From assembly GCF_018139565.1 (NCBI RefSeq), contig NZ_JAGSPK010000001.1, positions 124,001 to 188,000 on the forward strand: a stretch of 64,000 nt of DNA, in the 5' to 3' direction. Source of the stretch: Cognatundibacterium rivi (GTDB lineage: Bacteria > Pseudomonadota > Gammaproteobacteria > Burkholderiales > Burkholderiaceae_D). Positions within the stretch are counted from its first letter, which is position 1. The number at the start of each line of letters is the position of its first letter. Made by a program: the position numbers and the translations under genes. Positions 50,981 through 61,087 of the stretch are shown in pieces. The notes beneath the pieces were generated by a model, which ran no database searches, had not been told where the DNA came from, and saw only the letters and a list, made by a program, of their open reading frames with translations.

Positions 50981-51739
50981 TCAGCGCAGATATTTGAGCC
51001 GCAGCTTATCAAACAAGCCTGATTGCTGCACTTTTTCAAATGCTTTGCGTAGTTTTTTGACCAGCGCTGGGTCGCTGTTTTTACTCATCGCCAGATAATA
51101 ATTGCTGCTGCCATCAAGTAAGAGCAAGGGTTCAAGTTCATCCATCGTACGGTTCTGCGATTTCATTAAAAACGCGGCACTCCAGTTCTGAAAAATGGCC
51201 AGATCAACGCGTCCCATCAGAAATTTTTTCATATTGGATTCATCGGTGGGAGCGTAGTCGACCGCGCTGTCAGGAAACTGTCCTTTACGCATGAATTCCT
51301 TCGCTGACGCCATTTCCCGTACCAGCCCGGTTTTATACGCACTGGCATCGCTCAGTGTTTTGATTTGTATATCGGTGCGGGATTTCAATTTGTAGAGATA
51401 AATCTGGCGGTTGCTGAGCACGCCTATCCACTCAAACTGCGCATCACGCTCGGGCGTGCGGGTCATGGAATAAATCAGGGTATTCGGTTGTTGCAGCGCC
51501 CGTTGATACGCGCGTGCCCACGGTATCAGTTCTATCGGCGCTGTCAGCCGCGCTTCCTGCAGAACTGCCTGGACGATTTCGGTGGAATAGCCAGTGACGC
51601 TGCCGCGCTCTTCGTAATTCAGCGGCGGCAAACTTTCGGTGACCACCGATAACTGACTGGTGCTGGCGTATGCGGGTGCCAGACTGCAAGCGCAGAACAA
51701 CCAACAACCGGATAACAAAAAATAAGCAATGCGAGGCAT
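50981..51739 (-). CDS. periplasmic solute-binding protein (family 3)
   Basis: A 252-residue exported protein; signal peptide ends APAYA-STS near residue 25. The body is the bilobed family 3 fold (LSVVTESLPPLNYEERGSVTGYSTEIVQAVL, and the closing KLRKAFEKVQQSGLFDKL). There are no ABC permease or ATPase genes nearby, and such orphan members often serve as sensors or in signalling. Ligand unknown. Confidence 0.82.
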   Translation of the reverse strand: MPRIAYFLLSGCWLFCACSLAPAYASTSQLSVVTESLPPLNYEERGSVTGYSTEIVQAVLQEARLTAPIELIPWARAYQRALQQPNTLIYSMTRTPERDAQFEWIGVLSNRQIYLYKLKSRTDIQIKTLSDASAYKTGLVREMASAKEFMRKGQFPDSAVDYAPTDESNMKKFLMGRVDLAIFQNWSAAFLMKSQNRTMDELEPLLLLDGSSNYYLAMSKNSDPALVKKLRKAFEKVQQSGLFDKLRLKYLR

Positions 51740-51803
51740 ACCTGATTTTAACAGTTGGATATGCGTGACGGTGAGTATCCGGCCATCGTTGACGGCTATT
51801 ATT

Positions 51804-51843
51804 CACATAGTTACATAGTTACATAGTCACATACTCACATCAC
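51804..51843. repeat. 8-bp short tandem repeat
   Basis: About five imperfect units of CACATAGT / TACATAGT type, between the solute-binding protein gene and the PLP enzyme gene. Its length may vary between strains. Confidence 0.8.
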
Positions 51844-51889
51844 AGCGCGTCACATCGTATTTCCTCAGATGGAAATACGATGATATGCA

Positions 51890-53230
51890 TTATGCCGCGG
51901 TCACTTTTTGCATCGCTGCGAGCAAGGCATCAATATGTGATTCAGGAGTAAAAATTCCCGGCGTGACTCTGATGCAGCTGCCCGATACCAGGCCGTTACG
52001 GGGAACCGTAAAAACACCGTGTTGCAAGGCGAGCTGTGTTGCTAATCCAGTGGTGTCTTCAGCCCTGGTTTTTCCTTTCAGACGGAATGCGCTGATGGCG
52101 CTGCTGAGTCGCGCATCAGATGATGCCAGCACAGCTACGCCCTTGATCTGGCGCGCACCTTCGACCCAGCGATTACGCAAATACTGCAGCCGCGCCTGTT
52201 TGTTTGCCACGCCGATCGCTGCGTGCAGATCAAGCGCTTTCGGCAGGCTCAGGTAAGCGGCAAAATTCAGTGTGCCGGTGTGTACGCGTGTGCTGATGTC
52301 GTCGCCATCTGGCTCACCCAAATACGGGGCAATATCGCGCACGCGTCCACGCTTGATGTACACCGCACCGACGCCGACCGGTGCTCCTATCCATTTGTGT
52401 AGATTAATCCCGACGAAATCTGCCTGCAAATCGGGGATGCGCATGTCGAGCTGACCAAAGCCGTGGGCGGTATCGACGATCACATCAATACCGCGTTCGC
52501 GCGCCAGCCGGGCAATGTGGGCGACCGGTAAGACCATGCCGTTGCGGTGATTAACATGCGTGAGCAACATCAATTTAAGGCGTGGATGCTGATCCATCGC
52601 TGCCACATAGGCGGCGACCACGGCATCGTAAGTGAATGGCTCGGGCATATTGATCTCCACAACATTGACGCCACGGCGTTGCTTTAACCAGCGCATGGTG
52701 GTGATCATATTGTCGTAATCGATATCGGCATACAGCACGCTGTCACCCGGATTCAGGCGCTGATAACCTGCAATCAATACCTGTAAGGCTTCGGTTGCTC
52801 CGCGCGTCAATACGATTTCATCGTGGTGAACGCCGAGTGCTTCCGCGGTACGTTTACGCGCAGTTTCGAACTCGGCCGGAAAGCGCACCCGTCCGTACCA
52901 GGCGTTGCCACGGTTCACCATTGCCAGTTGCTGCTGATAATCGGCCAGCACTAACTTTGACATCGAACCCCAGTATGCGTTGTCGAGCAATATCACTTCG
53001 TCCGTGATGTCGTATTGGGCCGCGACTGCATTCCAGTAAGCGTTATCCCGCGCTAGCGCCGCTGGTGTTACGCCCACCGGAGCGACCGGCAAGGCTGTTG
53101 AAACCTGTGATGCTGGTGATGTCTGGCTTGCCGCACCTGCGCTACCGGATGCCAGCGGCAGTGCTCCCAGCAGGGCTCCTGAACATAATAAGTGACGGCG
53201 TCTGGCATCGACTATTTCTTTGTTTTCCAT
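51890..53230 (-). CDS. Tat-exported class V aminotransferase-fold PLP enzyme
   Basis: The ATG at 53230 gives 446 residues starting MENKEIVDARRRHLLCSGALLGA, a twin-arginine type leader. The fold type I core follows: DNAYWGSMSK near residue 85, TRGATEALQVLIAGY near 150, DTAHGFGQLD near 253 and the PLP lysine in GINLHKWIGAPVGVG near 276. It is related to isopenicillin-N epimerase/cysteine desulfurase-like enzymes, but exported. A TTG start at 53245 overlaps the TonB receptor stop, so the pair is translationally coupled in either case. Confidence 0.82.
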   Translation of the reverse strand: MENKEIVDARRRHLLCSGALLGALPLASGSAGAASQTSPASQVSTALPVAPVGVTPAALARDNAYWNAVAAQYDITDEVILLDNAYWGSMSKLVLADYQQQLAMVNRGNAWYGRVRFPAEFETARKRTAEALGVHHDEIVLTRGATEALQVLIAGYQRLNPGDSVLYADIDYDNMITTMRWLKQRRGVNVVEINMPEPFTYDAVVAAYVAAMDQHPRLKLMLLTHVNHRNGMVLPVAHIARLARERGIDVIVDTAHGFGQLDMRIPDLQADFVGINLHKWIGAPVGVGAVYIKRGRVRDIAPYLGEPDGDDISTRVHTGTLNFAAYLSLPKALDLHAAIGVANKQARLQYLRNRWVEGARQIKGVAVLASSDARLSSAISAFRLKGKTRAEDTTGLATQLALQHGVFTVPRNGLVSGSCIRVTPGIFTPESHIDALLAAMQKVTAA

Positions 53231-53241
53231 ACTGTGACCAC

Positions 53242-55650
53242 TCAAAATTTCACCTTGTATTCAACGTAAAGGCTGCGACCATCCGTATCATAAGGCGCAT
53301 TACGTGAGTAAATCAGACCTCGGCTGGCCTGGAAGCTGGCTTCGTCGGGGTATTTGTTAAGCAGATTATCGATACCGGCGCGTATCGATTGCTTCTGACT
53401 GAGTTTGTAACTGACAGCGATATCGAGAAACTGAATGCCGCCAAAGCGCTGGAAAATATCGCCGGTCGCATTGCCGGAATTATCGGTCCAGGCACCGTAA
53501 TAACGGACGCGCGCCAGTGCATCCCAGTTGCCGCTTTCATAGTTACCGCTGATCGTTGCTTTATGGCGTGGCAGACGTTCTTCGAACACCTTGCGCTGTG
53601 CCGCATTGGTCGCGACGCTGGATTTTCCGCTGTCAACCGTGGTTGTATTGTAGTTATACGCCAGTGTCAGATTCAGTTTTCCGTCACCCAGCTTACTCAG
53701 ATGACTACCGACGATATCGATACCGCGTGTCGTGGTGTCGAAGTCATTCGTGAAATAGCTGACCGAGGTGTAACGCAGCGGATTCGCAATGCCTGCTGGC
53801 ACCGCAAATGAAGCCGAGGTGCTGAAGCGGTCTGTCACTTTAATGTTGTACACATCGACAGAACCGGAAAAGCCCAGCGTATTTTTCCATGTCAGACCGA
53901 GCGACAGATTTTGTGATTTTTCTGGCTTCAATGGCTGTGCACCGAGCAGAATCGCGAGCGGATCATTATTCGCCAGACGTCCGCTGGTGAACAGCAAGAG
54001 CGTCTTGGTATCCAGACCCTGGCCGGTGCTGTTGGTATTCGATTGCCCCGGTGTCGGTGCGCGGAAACCAGTGGAGTAAGAACCACGCAAGGCCATATCG
54101 GGATTCAATGTATAGCGCGCCGACAGCTTGCCGTTGACGGTATTGCCGAACTCTGAAAAATGTTCATAACGTACTGCCGCACCCAGATTCAGCGCTTTGC
54201 TGACCGGCGCTTCGACGTCAAGGTAGGCGGCATAACTATCCTGACCCCAGCTACCGGCTTGCCTGTCGCTGAAACCCGGTGCGCCGTTAGAATTCGCGTC
54301 CAGCCCTACAGCAGCACCGGGGCCGACGGTATAAGAGGCGACCTCACCGGCTTTGACGCCATAGGTTTCATTCCGGACTTCGGTACCAAACGCGATATTG
54401 ACTGGTTGCGCCATGGATGCGACGGGTAACTCATAGTTGACGTTCGCATTCAGAATTTTTTCTTCCTGCGACAGACGTCCGAGGTAAAACGCCGTCGGGC
54501 TGGCAGGTCCCATCGATGCATTAATGGAATTTGCCAGCTTATAGTCGATGCGGTTGCGACCGTAGGAGGCACTGACATCCCAATTCATGCGTTCACTTGC
54601 CTGACCACGCAGGCCAGCAACGAACTGCACATCATCCTGCTCATTCGAATAGCTGGGGCTGAAACCGACAGGGTACAAACGACGCAAATCCCAGCCGGGG
54701 AATACGTTGCTGGTCTTGTAAGCACCGGTGCTGGTGTCCGGATTGCGCCAGTTAAAATCAGAAGTGCCGTCACCGCTGCTGTATAAGCCGTAGCTGTACA
54801 GCGTCATCGTGTCGCTGAGGTTCATGCTGGCGTTGAAACCGATACGTTTGTTGTCAAGTTCCGGCTGGCCCCAGCGCTGTACCGGATTCGGTACATTCAG
54901 TTCCGGGTGCGCTGCCTGAAACGCAATCGCATCTGCCCGCTGGCGGGTGCGTGAGGTTGGATCAGACTTCGCCAGCGCGCCGAAGATCGTCGCTTTTCCG
55001 GCGTCGCCAAAGGTGAAGCCCGTTTTCAGATTCACTTCATTACTTTTCCCATCTCCTTCGGAATATTGTGAATGGCGAACCGAGATTTCCGTACCCGGCG
55101 TATCGTCAAGAATGATGTTGATCACGCCGGCAATCGCGTCTGAGCCATATTGTGCAGAAGCGCCATCGCGCAGAACTTCTATGCGTTTGATTGCGCTGAC
55201 GGGAATCTGCGCCAGATCTGCGGCTTGCGCGCCGCGCGACCCGAGCAGTGCACTGCGATGAAAGCGTTTGCCGTTAATTAATACCAGCGTCTGATCAGGT
55301 GATAAGCCGCGCAAAGTGGCAGGTCGCACAAACACCTGACCGTCCGCCATCGGCAGACGCTGCACCACATACGATGGCACCAGTTGTGCCAGCACGTTAT
55401 TCAGATCAGATGAATCGACAGAGCGGATATCTTCCCGGTTAAACACATCGACCGGTGCCATGGTGTCAAACTGGGTACGATTGCTGCCGCGCGTACCGGT
55501 GACGATCACCGCCTGCGCCCCTGCATCTTCATTGCTGGTCATGGCTGGTGTCGTCAGATTATTTTGCGCTTGCGCTTGCGGAATCAACAATGCATTCAGG
55601 CTGCACAGTAATGCCACGGCTTGTGCGATGCGGGTACGGGATAAAGTCAT
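53242..55650 (-). CDS. TonB-dependent outer-membrane receptor
   Basis: An 802-residue receptor. Signal peptide ends AQAQ-NN near residue 29; plug domain from VIVTGTRGSNRTQFDTMAPV near 48 through LRDGASAQYGSDAIAGVINI near 160; the rest is the 22-stranded barrel ending YVEYKVKF with terminal Phe. The N-terminus lacks a signalling domain. It is first in a unit with the Tat-exported PLP enzyme, so the pair may take up and modify one class of compound, possibly an amino-acid-like ligand; inference. Confidence 0.9.
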   Translation of the reverse strand: MTLSRTRIAQAVALLCSLNALLIPQAQAQNNLTTPAMTSNEDAGAQAVIVTGTRGSNRTQFDTMAPVDVFNREDIRSVDSSDLNNVLAQLVPSYVVQRLPMADGQVFVRPATLRGLSPDQTLVLINGKRFHRSALLGSRGAQAADLAQIPVSAIKRIEVLRDGASAQYGSDAIAGVINIILDDTPGTEISVRHSQYSEGDGKSNEVNLKTGFTFGDAGKATIFGALAKSDPTSRTRQRADAIAFQAAHPELNVPNPVQRWGQPELDNKRIGFNASMNLSDTMTLYSYGLYSSGDGTSDFNWRNPDTSTGAYKTSNVFPGWDLRRLYPVGFSPSYSNEQDDVQFVAGLRGQASERMNWDVSASYGRNRIDYKLANSINASMGPASPTAFYLGRLSQEEKILNANVNYELPVASMAQPVNIAFGTEVRNETYGVKAGEVASYTVGPGAAVGLDANSNGAPGFSDRQAGSWGQDSYAAYLDVEAPVSKALNLGAAVRYEHFSEFGNTVNGKLSARYTLNPDMALRGSYSTGFRAPTPGQSNTNSTGQGLDTKTLLLFTSGRLANNDPLAILLGAQPLKPEKSQNLSLGLTWKNTLGFSGSVDVYNIKVTDRFSTSASFAVPAGIANPLRYTSVSYFTNDFDTTTRGIDIVGSHLSKLGDGKLNLTLAYNYNTTTVDSGKSSVATNAAQRKVFEERLPRHKATISGNYESGNWDALARVRYYGAWTDNSGNATGDIFQRFGGIQFLDIAVSYKLSQKQSIRAGIDNLLNKYPDEASFQASRGLIYSRNAPYDTDGRSLYVEYKVKF

Positions 55651-56070
55651 TGGATACGTTCTCTGAGTTTAAGTCTGTCAGGCAACTCCGTATTTCGCAA
55701 AAAATGTTAACAAATTGCAGTAATCATCACGAAGTTAATTTTACTCACATTAAAAGCATTTAAATCTTGCGAATGATGCGAAGCAGTCAGATACTAAGAA
55801 CGAAATGTTTCTCTGGCGTGACATCTATTATCTATCTCTTTGCGGATATCACGGATAGACAAATCAGATGTGAAATGTTGATGTTTGGCAACAGCGAGGT
55901 AAGTGATTTGCCCTCGGAGCACATGTTCCGAGCGGCCAGCGGTATCGCAGAGAGCGGATGCAGTTACTCAGGAAGATCACCTGTGATCAGCACGTTACAG
56001 TATTTTTTGAGGCAAAGCCTTCAACTGGCGAATGCAGAAAATAATGCCGGAGAATGAGAGAAAGGAAGTG
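55651..56070. promoter_or_regulatory. 420-bp gap upstream of the TonB receptor gene
   Basis: Contains the receptor promoter. A short open frame exists at 55767-56057 but has no ribosome site or family resemblance and I do not call it. I see no other feature. Confidence 0.4.
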
Positions 56071-56147
56071 TGGTGCGCCAGACACGAATCGAACGTGCGA
56101 CCCCAGCCTTCGGAGGGCTGTACTCTATCCAACTGAGCTACTGGCGC
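56071..56147 (-). tRNA. tRNA-Arg (CCG)
   Basis: On the minus strand the 77-nt gene has acceptor stem GCGCCAG / CTGGCGC, D-arm GCTCAGTTGGATAGAGT, anticodon stem CAGCC / GGCTG around loop CTCCGAA (anticodon CCG, reads CGG), T-loop GTTCGATTC-type and an encoded CCA end. The only tRNA seen in the window. Confidence 0.96.
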
Positions 56148-56377
56148 GATGAGGATGTTGCAAGGCCAGCATTTTAACCTAATTTCCGGCGTTTCTTGTA
56201 AATCACTTCGCGCTTTTTGTCGCAGATGATCAGCAGATTCGCTGATACTGATCAGAGAAACGCCGCTTTTCGTTCCAAACCCTTATCTTTCGCTCTATAA
56301 TCAAAAACTTTGATACCAGCCACTTCCAGTCGCTGGCGGGCAACCGGAACGACCATTTCATTTGCAACGAGGAAACC

Positions 56378-56917
56378 ATGAGCGACGCGCACGACGAACA
56401 CGAATCAGCGATTAAGACACCAAAGCAACTTATCGTTGCGATTCTCGCCGGATTTTTGGTCCCCATTATCGCTATTGTTTTATTGGTTCAATACGTAGCC
56501 AATGATAAAAAAGTTGGCGCTGGATCATCTGCGCAAACGCCGGAAGCGATTGCCGCACGTATTCTCCCGGTCGCTGATCAGGGTTTTACGTTCAAAGACA
56601 ATACCGGTCCTAAACAATTACAGTCGGGCGAAGCCGTCTATAAAATGGTTTGCTCCGCATGCCATGACTCCGGTGCTGCCGGCGCGCCCAAGTTTGCCGA
56701 TGCTGCAGCCTGGGCGCCACGAATTGCTCAAGGCTACGATACAGTGTTAACGCACGCGCTTGGTGGTTTGCGCGCAATGCCAGCCAAAGGCGGCAACCCA
56801 GATCTGGACGATGTCGAAGTTGCCCGCGCTATGGTGCATCTGGCAAATGCTGGCGGTGCTAAATTTAAAGAGCCAGAAGTTAAAGCGGCAGCAGAGGCGG
56901 ATGCTTCAGCGAAATAA
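56378..56917 (+). CDS. membrane-anchored cytochrome c5-type protein
   Basis: A 179-residue protein with a membrane anchor at about residues 18-41 (LIVAILAGFLVPIIAIVLL) and a periplasmic c-type heme domain: heme site VCSACH near residue 92 and the methionine ligand in GLRAMPAKGG near 128. The C-terminal tail is alanine- and lysine-rich. It likely carries electrons in respiration. GAGGAAACC precedes the ATG; a strong terminator follows. Confidence 0.9.
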   Translation: MSDAHDEHESAIKTPKQLIVAILAGFLVPIIAIVLLVQYVANDKKVGAGSSAQTPEAIAARILPVADQGFTFKDNTGPKQLQSGEAVYKMVCSACHDSGAAGAPKFADAAAWAPRIAQGYDTVLTHALGGLRAMPAKGGNPDLDDVEVARAMVHLANAGGAKFKEPEVKAAAEADASAK

Positions 56918-56968
56918 ACACTGCAGCGTCATTGGTACGATCAATGATGCGACTAATTAAATGTAATA

Positions 56969-57000
56969 AAAAAAGCCCTCGTTTTTACGAGGGCTTTTTT
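56969..57000 (+). terminator. terminator after cytochrome c gene
   Basis: AAAAAAGCCCTCGT pairs with ACGAGGGCTTTTTT around a three-base loop. Confidence 0.92.
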
Positions 57001-57785
57001 GTTTGTTGCCTGGCGCAAAATAAGTCTCTGATGCCAATAGATACGTAAAACATTCATGCTGCGTAAGCGCAGGTCTTAAATATGCAGCTGCTTTTACCTC
57101 ATTGCTTGCATGCTGATTTATACGAGGTTCATGCTGCAACATTCCGAAAAATATGTTTACTCCGCTTGAATTGCAAATTTCCATAAAATGGTGCAAAAAT
57201 ATTTTTTGCCACAAAATGGTGCAAATAAGTCAAATTTCTTCTCCCCTAGATCTTTTCTCCTCATAAAAGCAACCCTTTCCAGACGTAAATAAAAGTAAAT
57301 CTATTTGCTATTTTTTAGCTCTCAGCAGGCATTCTTCAGGCATTTGCGATGATTTGATAAATAAAATGCAGATTGAACAAAAAACGACAATCGATCAAAT
57401 AATTTATATTGCTTTGCACAAAAAAGAAGCGAGAGTCTGACAGACGTTTTTTTATTGAAAAATCGATGTTGTTTTTTTGCGAAGGCAAAAGAAACCGTGA
57501 TTGACACCATATGTGTCCAGATGTTTTTATGACGAATAATATTTTTTTGACAGAATTATTTACATAAATAGGTTCGTATGAATGGGCTTATTTACACAAA
57601 ACAAAAGCTATCGCAACGTGTAAAAATCTGCAAAAAATATTTAACGGGGTGTTGGACATTGTGTATTGAAACAAGATTGATTCATTTTTGATCGTAAAAC
57701 ATACACAAAAATAACAAGCGGCAGAGAATGGTGTTTTCCATCGTTTCTTGTTGCTTATTGTTTAATTGGATACTTAGGAACTCAC
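57001..57785. promoter_or_regulatory. 785-bp AT-rich leader of the second TonB receptor
   Basis: No convincing gene. Two identical 13-bp direct repeats AAAATGGTGCAAA lie at 57185-57197 and 57213-57225, 28 bp apart, and could be operators. The remainder is very AT-rich up to the AGGA ribosome site just before 57786. A long regulated 5' leader is possible but no known riboswitch is recognised. Confidence 0.45.
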
Positions 57786-60563
57786 ATGTCAAAAAATATA
57801 GTATTTAAAAAAACGCTGGTTGCCCATGCGTTGACGATCGCGTTTGGTGTCGCAGCATTACCTGGTATGGCGATGGCGCAAGAAGGTCTGCAAAAAGTAG
57901 AAATTACCGGTTCGAGTATCAAACGTACTGAATCAGAAGGTGTTGCAACGACCCAGATACTGAGCCGTAAAGACATCGAGCAAACAGGCAAGACTTCTAT
58001 CGCTGATGTTGTTCGCAGTATCTCTGCTGACAACAACGGTAGTATCAGTGGCTCTTTCACTAACGGTTTCGCTGGTAGTGCTTCTGGCGTTTCTCTGCGT
58101 GGTCTGAGTGTCAGCTCCACTCTGGTGCTGATCAATGGCCGCCGCACGGCACCGTATGGTTTCGGTGATGACGGTCAACGCAGCTTCGTCGATCTGAACT
58201 CCATCCCGCTGGATGCAGTTGACCGTATAGAGATCCTGAAAGACGGCGCATCCGCGATTTACGGCTCTGACGCTATTGCTGGCGTGGTTAACGTGATTCT
58301 GCGCCAAAACTACGTTGGTCAATCTGTGGCTGCCAATGTCGGCCAGTCTTCCCGTGGTGATGGCCGCAATCTGAGCGCTTCCGCTGCGATCGGTTTCGGT
58401 AATCTGCAAGAAGACAAGTACAACGTCTTCATGACGATTGACGCGAAGAAACAGGAAAAAATCTGGCAAAAAGACCGTAGTGACTACATCGGCCAGGCTG
58501 ATGCACGTCCATGGGGTGGTCGTGATCAACGTGGTGGTTTCATCACTTCAGGTAATGGCGGTGGTTCCAACACGCTGGGTACTGTACGTCCTGTGAATGC
58601 TACTGGTGGCACTATTGCTGGCCGTGGCGTTCGGCAATTACCAGGCACTTGCTCCGCTGTAAATCTGGATCCAGTCGGTGGTACATCTCTGGACAATGCA
58701 GGCGGTGGTTGCTTGTTTGACCCAGTCGCCTACCAAACTATTCAGCCTGAAACACAAAACTTGAATCTGTATGCACGCGGTACTTTTGCCATCAATGAAA
58801 ATACCACAGCTTACACAGAACTCGGTTTGTTTAACAGCAAGGCAAAAACCCAGACCACTCCATCCGGCCTGACCGGCGCTGGTTTCGATTTGGTCAATGC
58901 CCGTGTCAACAATACTGGTACAGGTCCTGACCAGTTGTTGCTGCCTATCGGCCATCCAGACAATCCATTCACTGATGCACGCGCACGTCCGCGCTGGATT
59001 GACGCTTCACGTCCACGTACTGCTGATATGGAAACTACTGTTACCCGTTTCCTGGCTGGCGTAAAAGGTACAGTTGCTGAGTGGGATTACGATGCTGGCT
59101 TCCTGTATGCTGAAAGCAAAACAGACAAGACACAAAACGGTTACTACCGTCAATCCGCATTAAAAACAGCGATCAACAACGGTACTTTCCGCATCGGTCA
59201 AGGCCGCGTCAATACACCTGAAGTGCTGGCACTTGTATCGCCAACACTGTTTAACTCCGGCGTGACCAAGAACACATCGGTGGATTTCAAAGCCACACGT
59301 GAGCTGATGCAGTTGCCAGGTGGTGCTATGGGTATTGCGGTTGGTGCAGAATATCGCAAAGAAGAAACTAACAGCGATGCAACGCCTTACACCAATACCA
59401 ATGATATCGCTGGTCTGGGTTATTCGGCTGCCAAAGGTTCACGTAACGTCAGTGCGATCTATACAGAGTTGGCTATCCCTGTGCTGAAATCGCTGGAATT
59501 CCAGTTGGCTGCGCGTTCAGACAAATACTCTGACTATGGTCGTTCAACAACACCAAAAGTTGGCTTCAAATTCACACCGACCAATACCATCGCGTTCCGT
59601 GGTACCTATGCTGAAGGTTTCCGTGCTCCTAGCGCGGCAGAGAACGGTGATTCAGCTGTAGCAGCATTTACCAACATTGCTAGTGACCCAGTTCGTTGCG
59701 CTGTGACAAAATTGGCAGCTGATTGCTCTTCACAAAGCGTTGGTGCGATCACGATCGGCAATAAAAACATCAAACCTGAAACATCCAAGAGCTACAGTCT
59801 TGGTCTGGTTGTAGAACCGATCAAGAACTTCAGTATCTCCCTGGACTGGTGGAAAATTGTTCGTGATGGCGAAATCGGTGGTTCTGACCCAGGTGCGATT
59901 GTTAACAATCCAGCTGGTTACCCAGATGCACAAATCGTCCGCGGTGAGCCAACAACCAACTTCCCTGGCTTGGTAGGTCCTATCCTGATGGTAAAAGCGC
60001 CTTACCTGAATGCTGGTAAGACACAAACTTCCGGTCTGGATCTGGATATGCGTGCGAAGTACGACATGGGCTCTAGCGGCAAGTTGAATGCCGGCTTGGT
60101 TGTGACTTACATGAACGAGTTTAAGAGAACTGATGCCGATGGTACTACGCATGAATTTGCTGGTACTCATGGTGATGTGAACCTGTCTGGTGATGGCGGT
60201 ACTCCACGTACTAAAGTCAGCGTCAGCATGGGTTGGGAACGTGGTCCATGGACATTGTCGGGCAACGTCAATTATGTATCGAGCATCAGCGACACCAATG
60301 AAATCGGCGGTGACTGCCTAGACGTTGATGCCAACGGTAAGCCTTACCTCGGTTGCCGTGTAGCTTCTTTCACGACAGTTGATGTGTTCGGTAAATGGAA
60401 ATACTCCAAAAACCTGGAGTTCACAGCATCGATCACTAACTTGTTTGACAAGATGGCACCTTTGGACGTCCAAACTTATGGCCGTATCAACTACAACCCA
60501 TCCCTGCATCAGTCCGGCGCAGTTGGCCGTTACTTCAATGTTGGCGCACGTTATACATTCTGA
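57786..60563 (+). CDS. TonB-dependent outer-membrane receptor
   Basis: A 925-residue receptor with signal peptide ending AMAQ-EGL near residue 32. Plug: VEITGSSIKRTESEGVATTQ near 38, SLRGLSVSSTLVLINGRR near 100, LKDGASAIYGSDAIAGVVNV near 155. The barrel ends NVGARYTF with terminal Phe. Larger than the first receptor, typical of receptors for peptides, sugars or other large ligands in this group; ligand unknown. The codon use looks biased to frequent codons (GGT, CGT), suggesting strong expression. A terminator lies 100 bp downstream. Confidence 0.9.
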   Translation: MSKNIVFKKTLVAHALTIAFGVAALPGMAMAQEGLQKVEITGSSIKRTESEGVATTQILSRKDIEQTGKTSIADVVRSISADNNGSISGSFTNGFAGSASGVSLRGLSVSSTLVLINGRRTAPYGFGDDGQRSFVDLNSIPLDAVDRIEILKDGASAIYGSDAIAGVVNVILRQNYVGQSVAANVGQSSRGDGRNLSASAAIGFGNLQEDKYNVFMTIDAKKQEKIWQKDRSDYIGQADARPWGGRDQRGGFITSGNGGGSNTLGTVRPVNATGGTIAGRGVRQLPGTCSAVNLDPVGGTSLDNAGGGCLFDPVAYQTIQPETQNLNLYARGTFAINENTTAYTELGLFNSKAKTQTTPSGLTGAGFDLVNARVNNTGTGPDQLLLPIGHPDNPFTDARARPRWIDASRPRTADMETTVTRFLAGVKGTVAEWDYDAGFLYAESKTDKTQNGYYRQSALKTAINNGTFRIGQGRVNTPEVLALVSPTLFNSGVTKNTSVDFKATRELMQLPGGAMGIAVGAEYRKEETNSDATPYTNTNDIAGLGYSAAKGSRNVSAIYTELAIPVLKSLEFQLAARSDKYSDYGRSTTPKVGFKFTPTNTIAFRGTYAEGFRAPSAAENGDSAVAAFTNIASDPVRCAVTKLAADCSSQSVGAITIGNKNIKPETSKSYSLGLVVEPIKNFSISLDWWKIVRDGEIGGSDPGAIVNNPAGYPDAQIVRGEPTTNFPGLVGPILMVKAPYLNAGKTQTSGLDLDMRAKYDMGSSGKLNAGLVVTYMNEFKRTDADGTTHEFAGTHGDVNLSGDGGTPRTKVSVSMGWERGPWTLSGNVNYVSSISDTNEIGGDCLDVDANGKPYLGCRVASFTTVDVFGKWKYSKNLEFTASITNLFDKMAPLDVQTYGRINYNPSLHQSGAVGRYFNVGARYTF

Positions 60564-60660
60564 TAAGGATGTAGACGGCGGATATCTGTAAAAAACTGCC
60601 CATGGCTGTTGCTACGACGGACAGCATGGAGAGCGGTGAAGTGCAGTATGTTGTCATTGA

Positions 60661-60690
60661 AAAATCCCGCAAGCTTGCTTGCGGGATTTT
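60661..60690 (+). terminator. terminator after the second TonB receptor
   Basis: AAAATCCCGCAAG (60661-60673), CTTG loop, CTTGCGGGATTTT (60678-60690). Confidence 0.92.
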
Positions 60691-60823
60691 TTTATTATGG
60701 CTTCTCAAAAACAGTCAGCCCTTGCTTCATATTGAAGAAGCATTAATTATGCGAGCGACGTCTCCCCTCATTTGAGTAGCACACGGAATTAGATTCTAAT
60801 CCCATCCAGTAAGGAGATTAGAC

Positions 60824-61087
60824 ATGAAGAAGCCTTTTTCAGAAGAACAGATCAACGGTTTTTTGCGCGAAGCGGAAGCTGGATTACCACTCAAAGAGCT
60901 ATGCCGACTGCATGGATTCTCAGAGGCAAGTTTCTATTTTTGGCGCAGCAAGTTTGGCGGCATGAGCGTATCCGACGCCAAGCGACTCAAGGAATTGGAA
61001 GCCGAGAACGCGAGACTTAAGCGCATGCTGGCGCATTCCTTGCTGGAAAATGAAATCACGAAAGAGGCACTGCAAAAAAAGTGGTGA
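60824..61087 (+). CDS. IS3-family OrfA
   Basis: An 87-residue helix-turn-helix protein with a C-terminal leucine zipper: LPLKELCRLHGFSEASFYFWRSKFGG near residues 20-47 and RLKELEAENARLKRMLA near 54-70. It binds the IS ends. AAGGAG precedes the ATG. The A-run at 61074-61080 near its end is a typical -1 frameshift site giving the OrfAB transposase. Confidence 0.92.
   Translation: MKKPFSEEQINGFLREAEAGLPLKELCRLHGFSEASFYFWRSKFGGMSVSDAKRLKELEAENARLKRMLAHSLLENEITKEALQKKW

Noticed and set aside
55767-56057. 96-codon frame in the gap before tRNA-Arg
   Set aside because: No ribosome site, no family resemblance, and unusual composition; not called.
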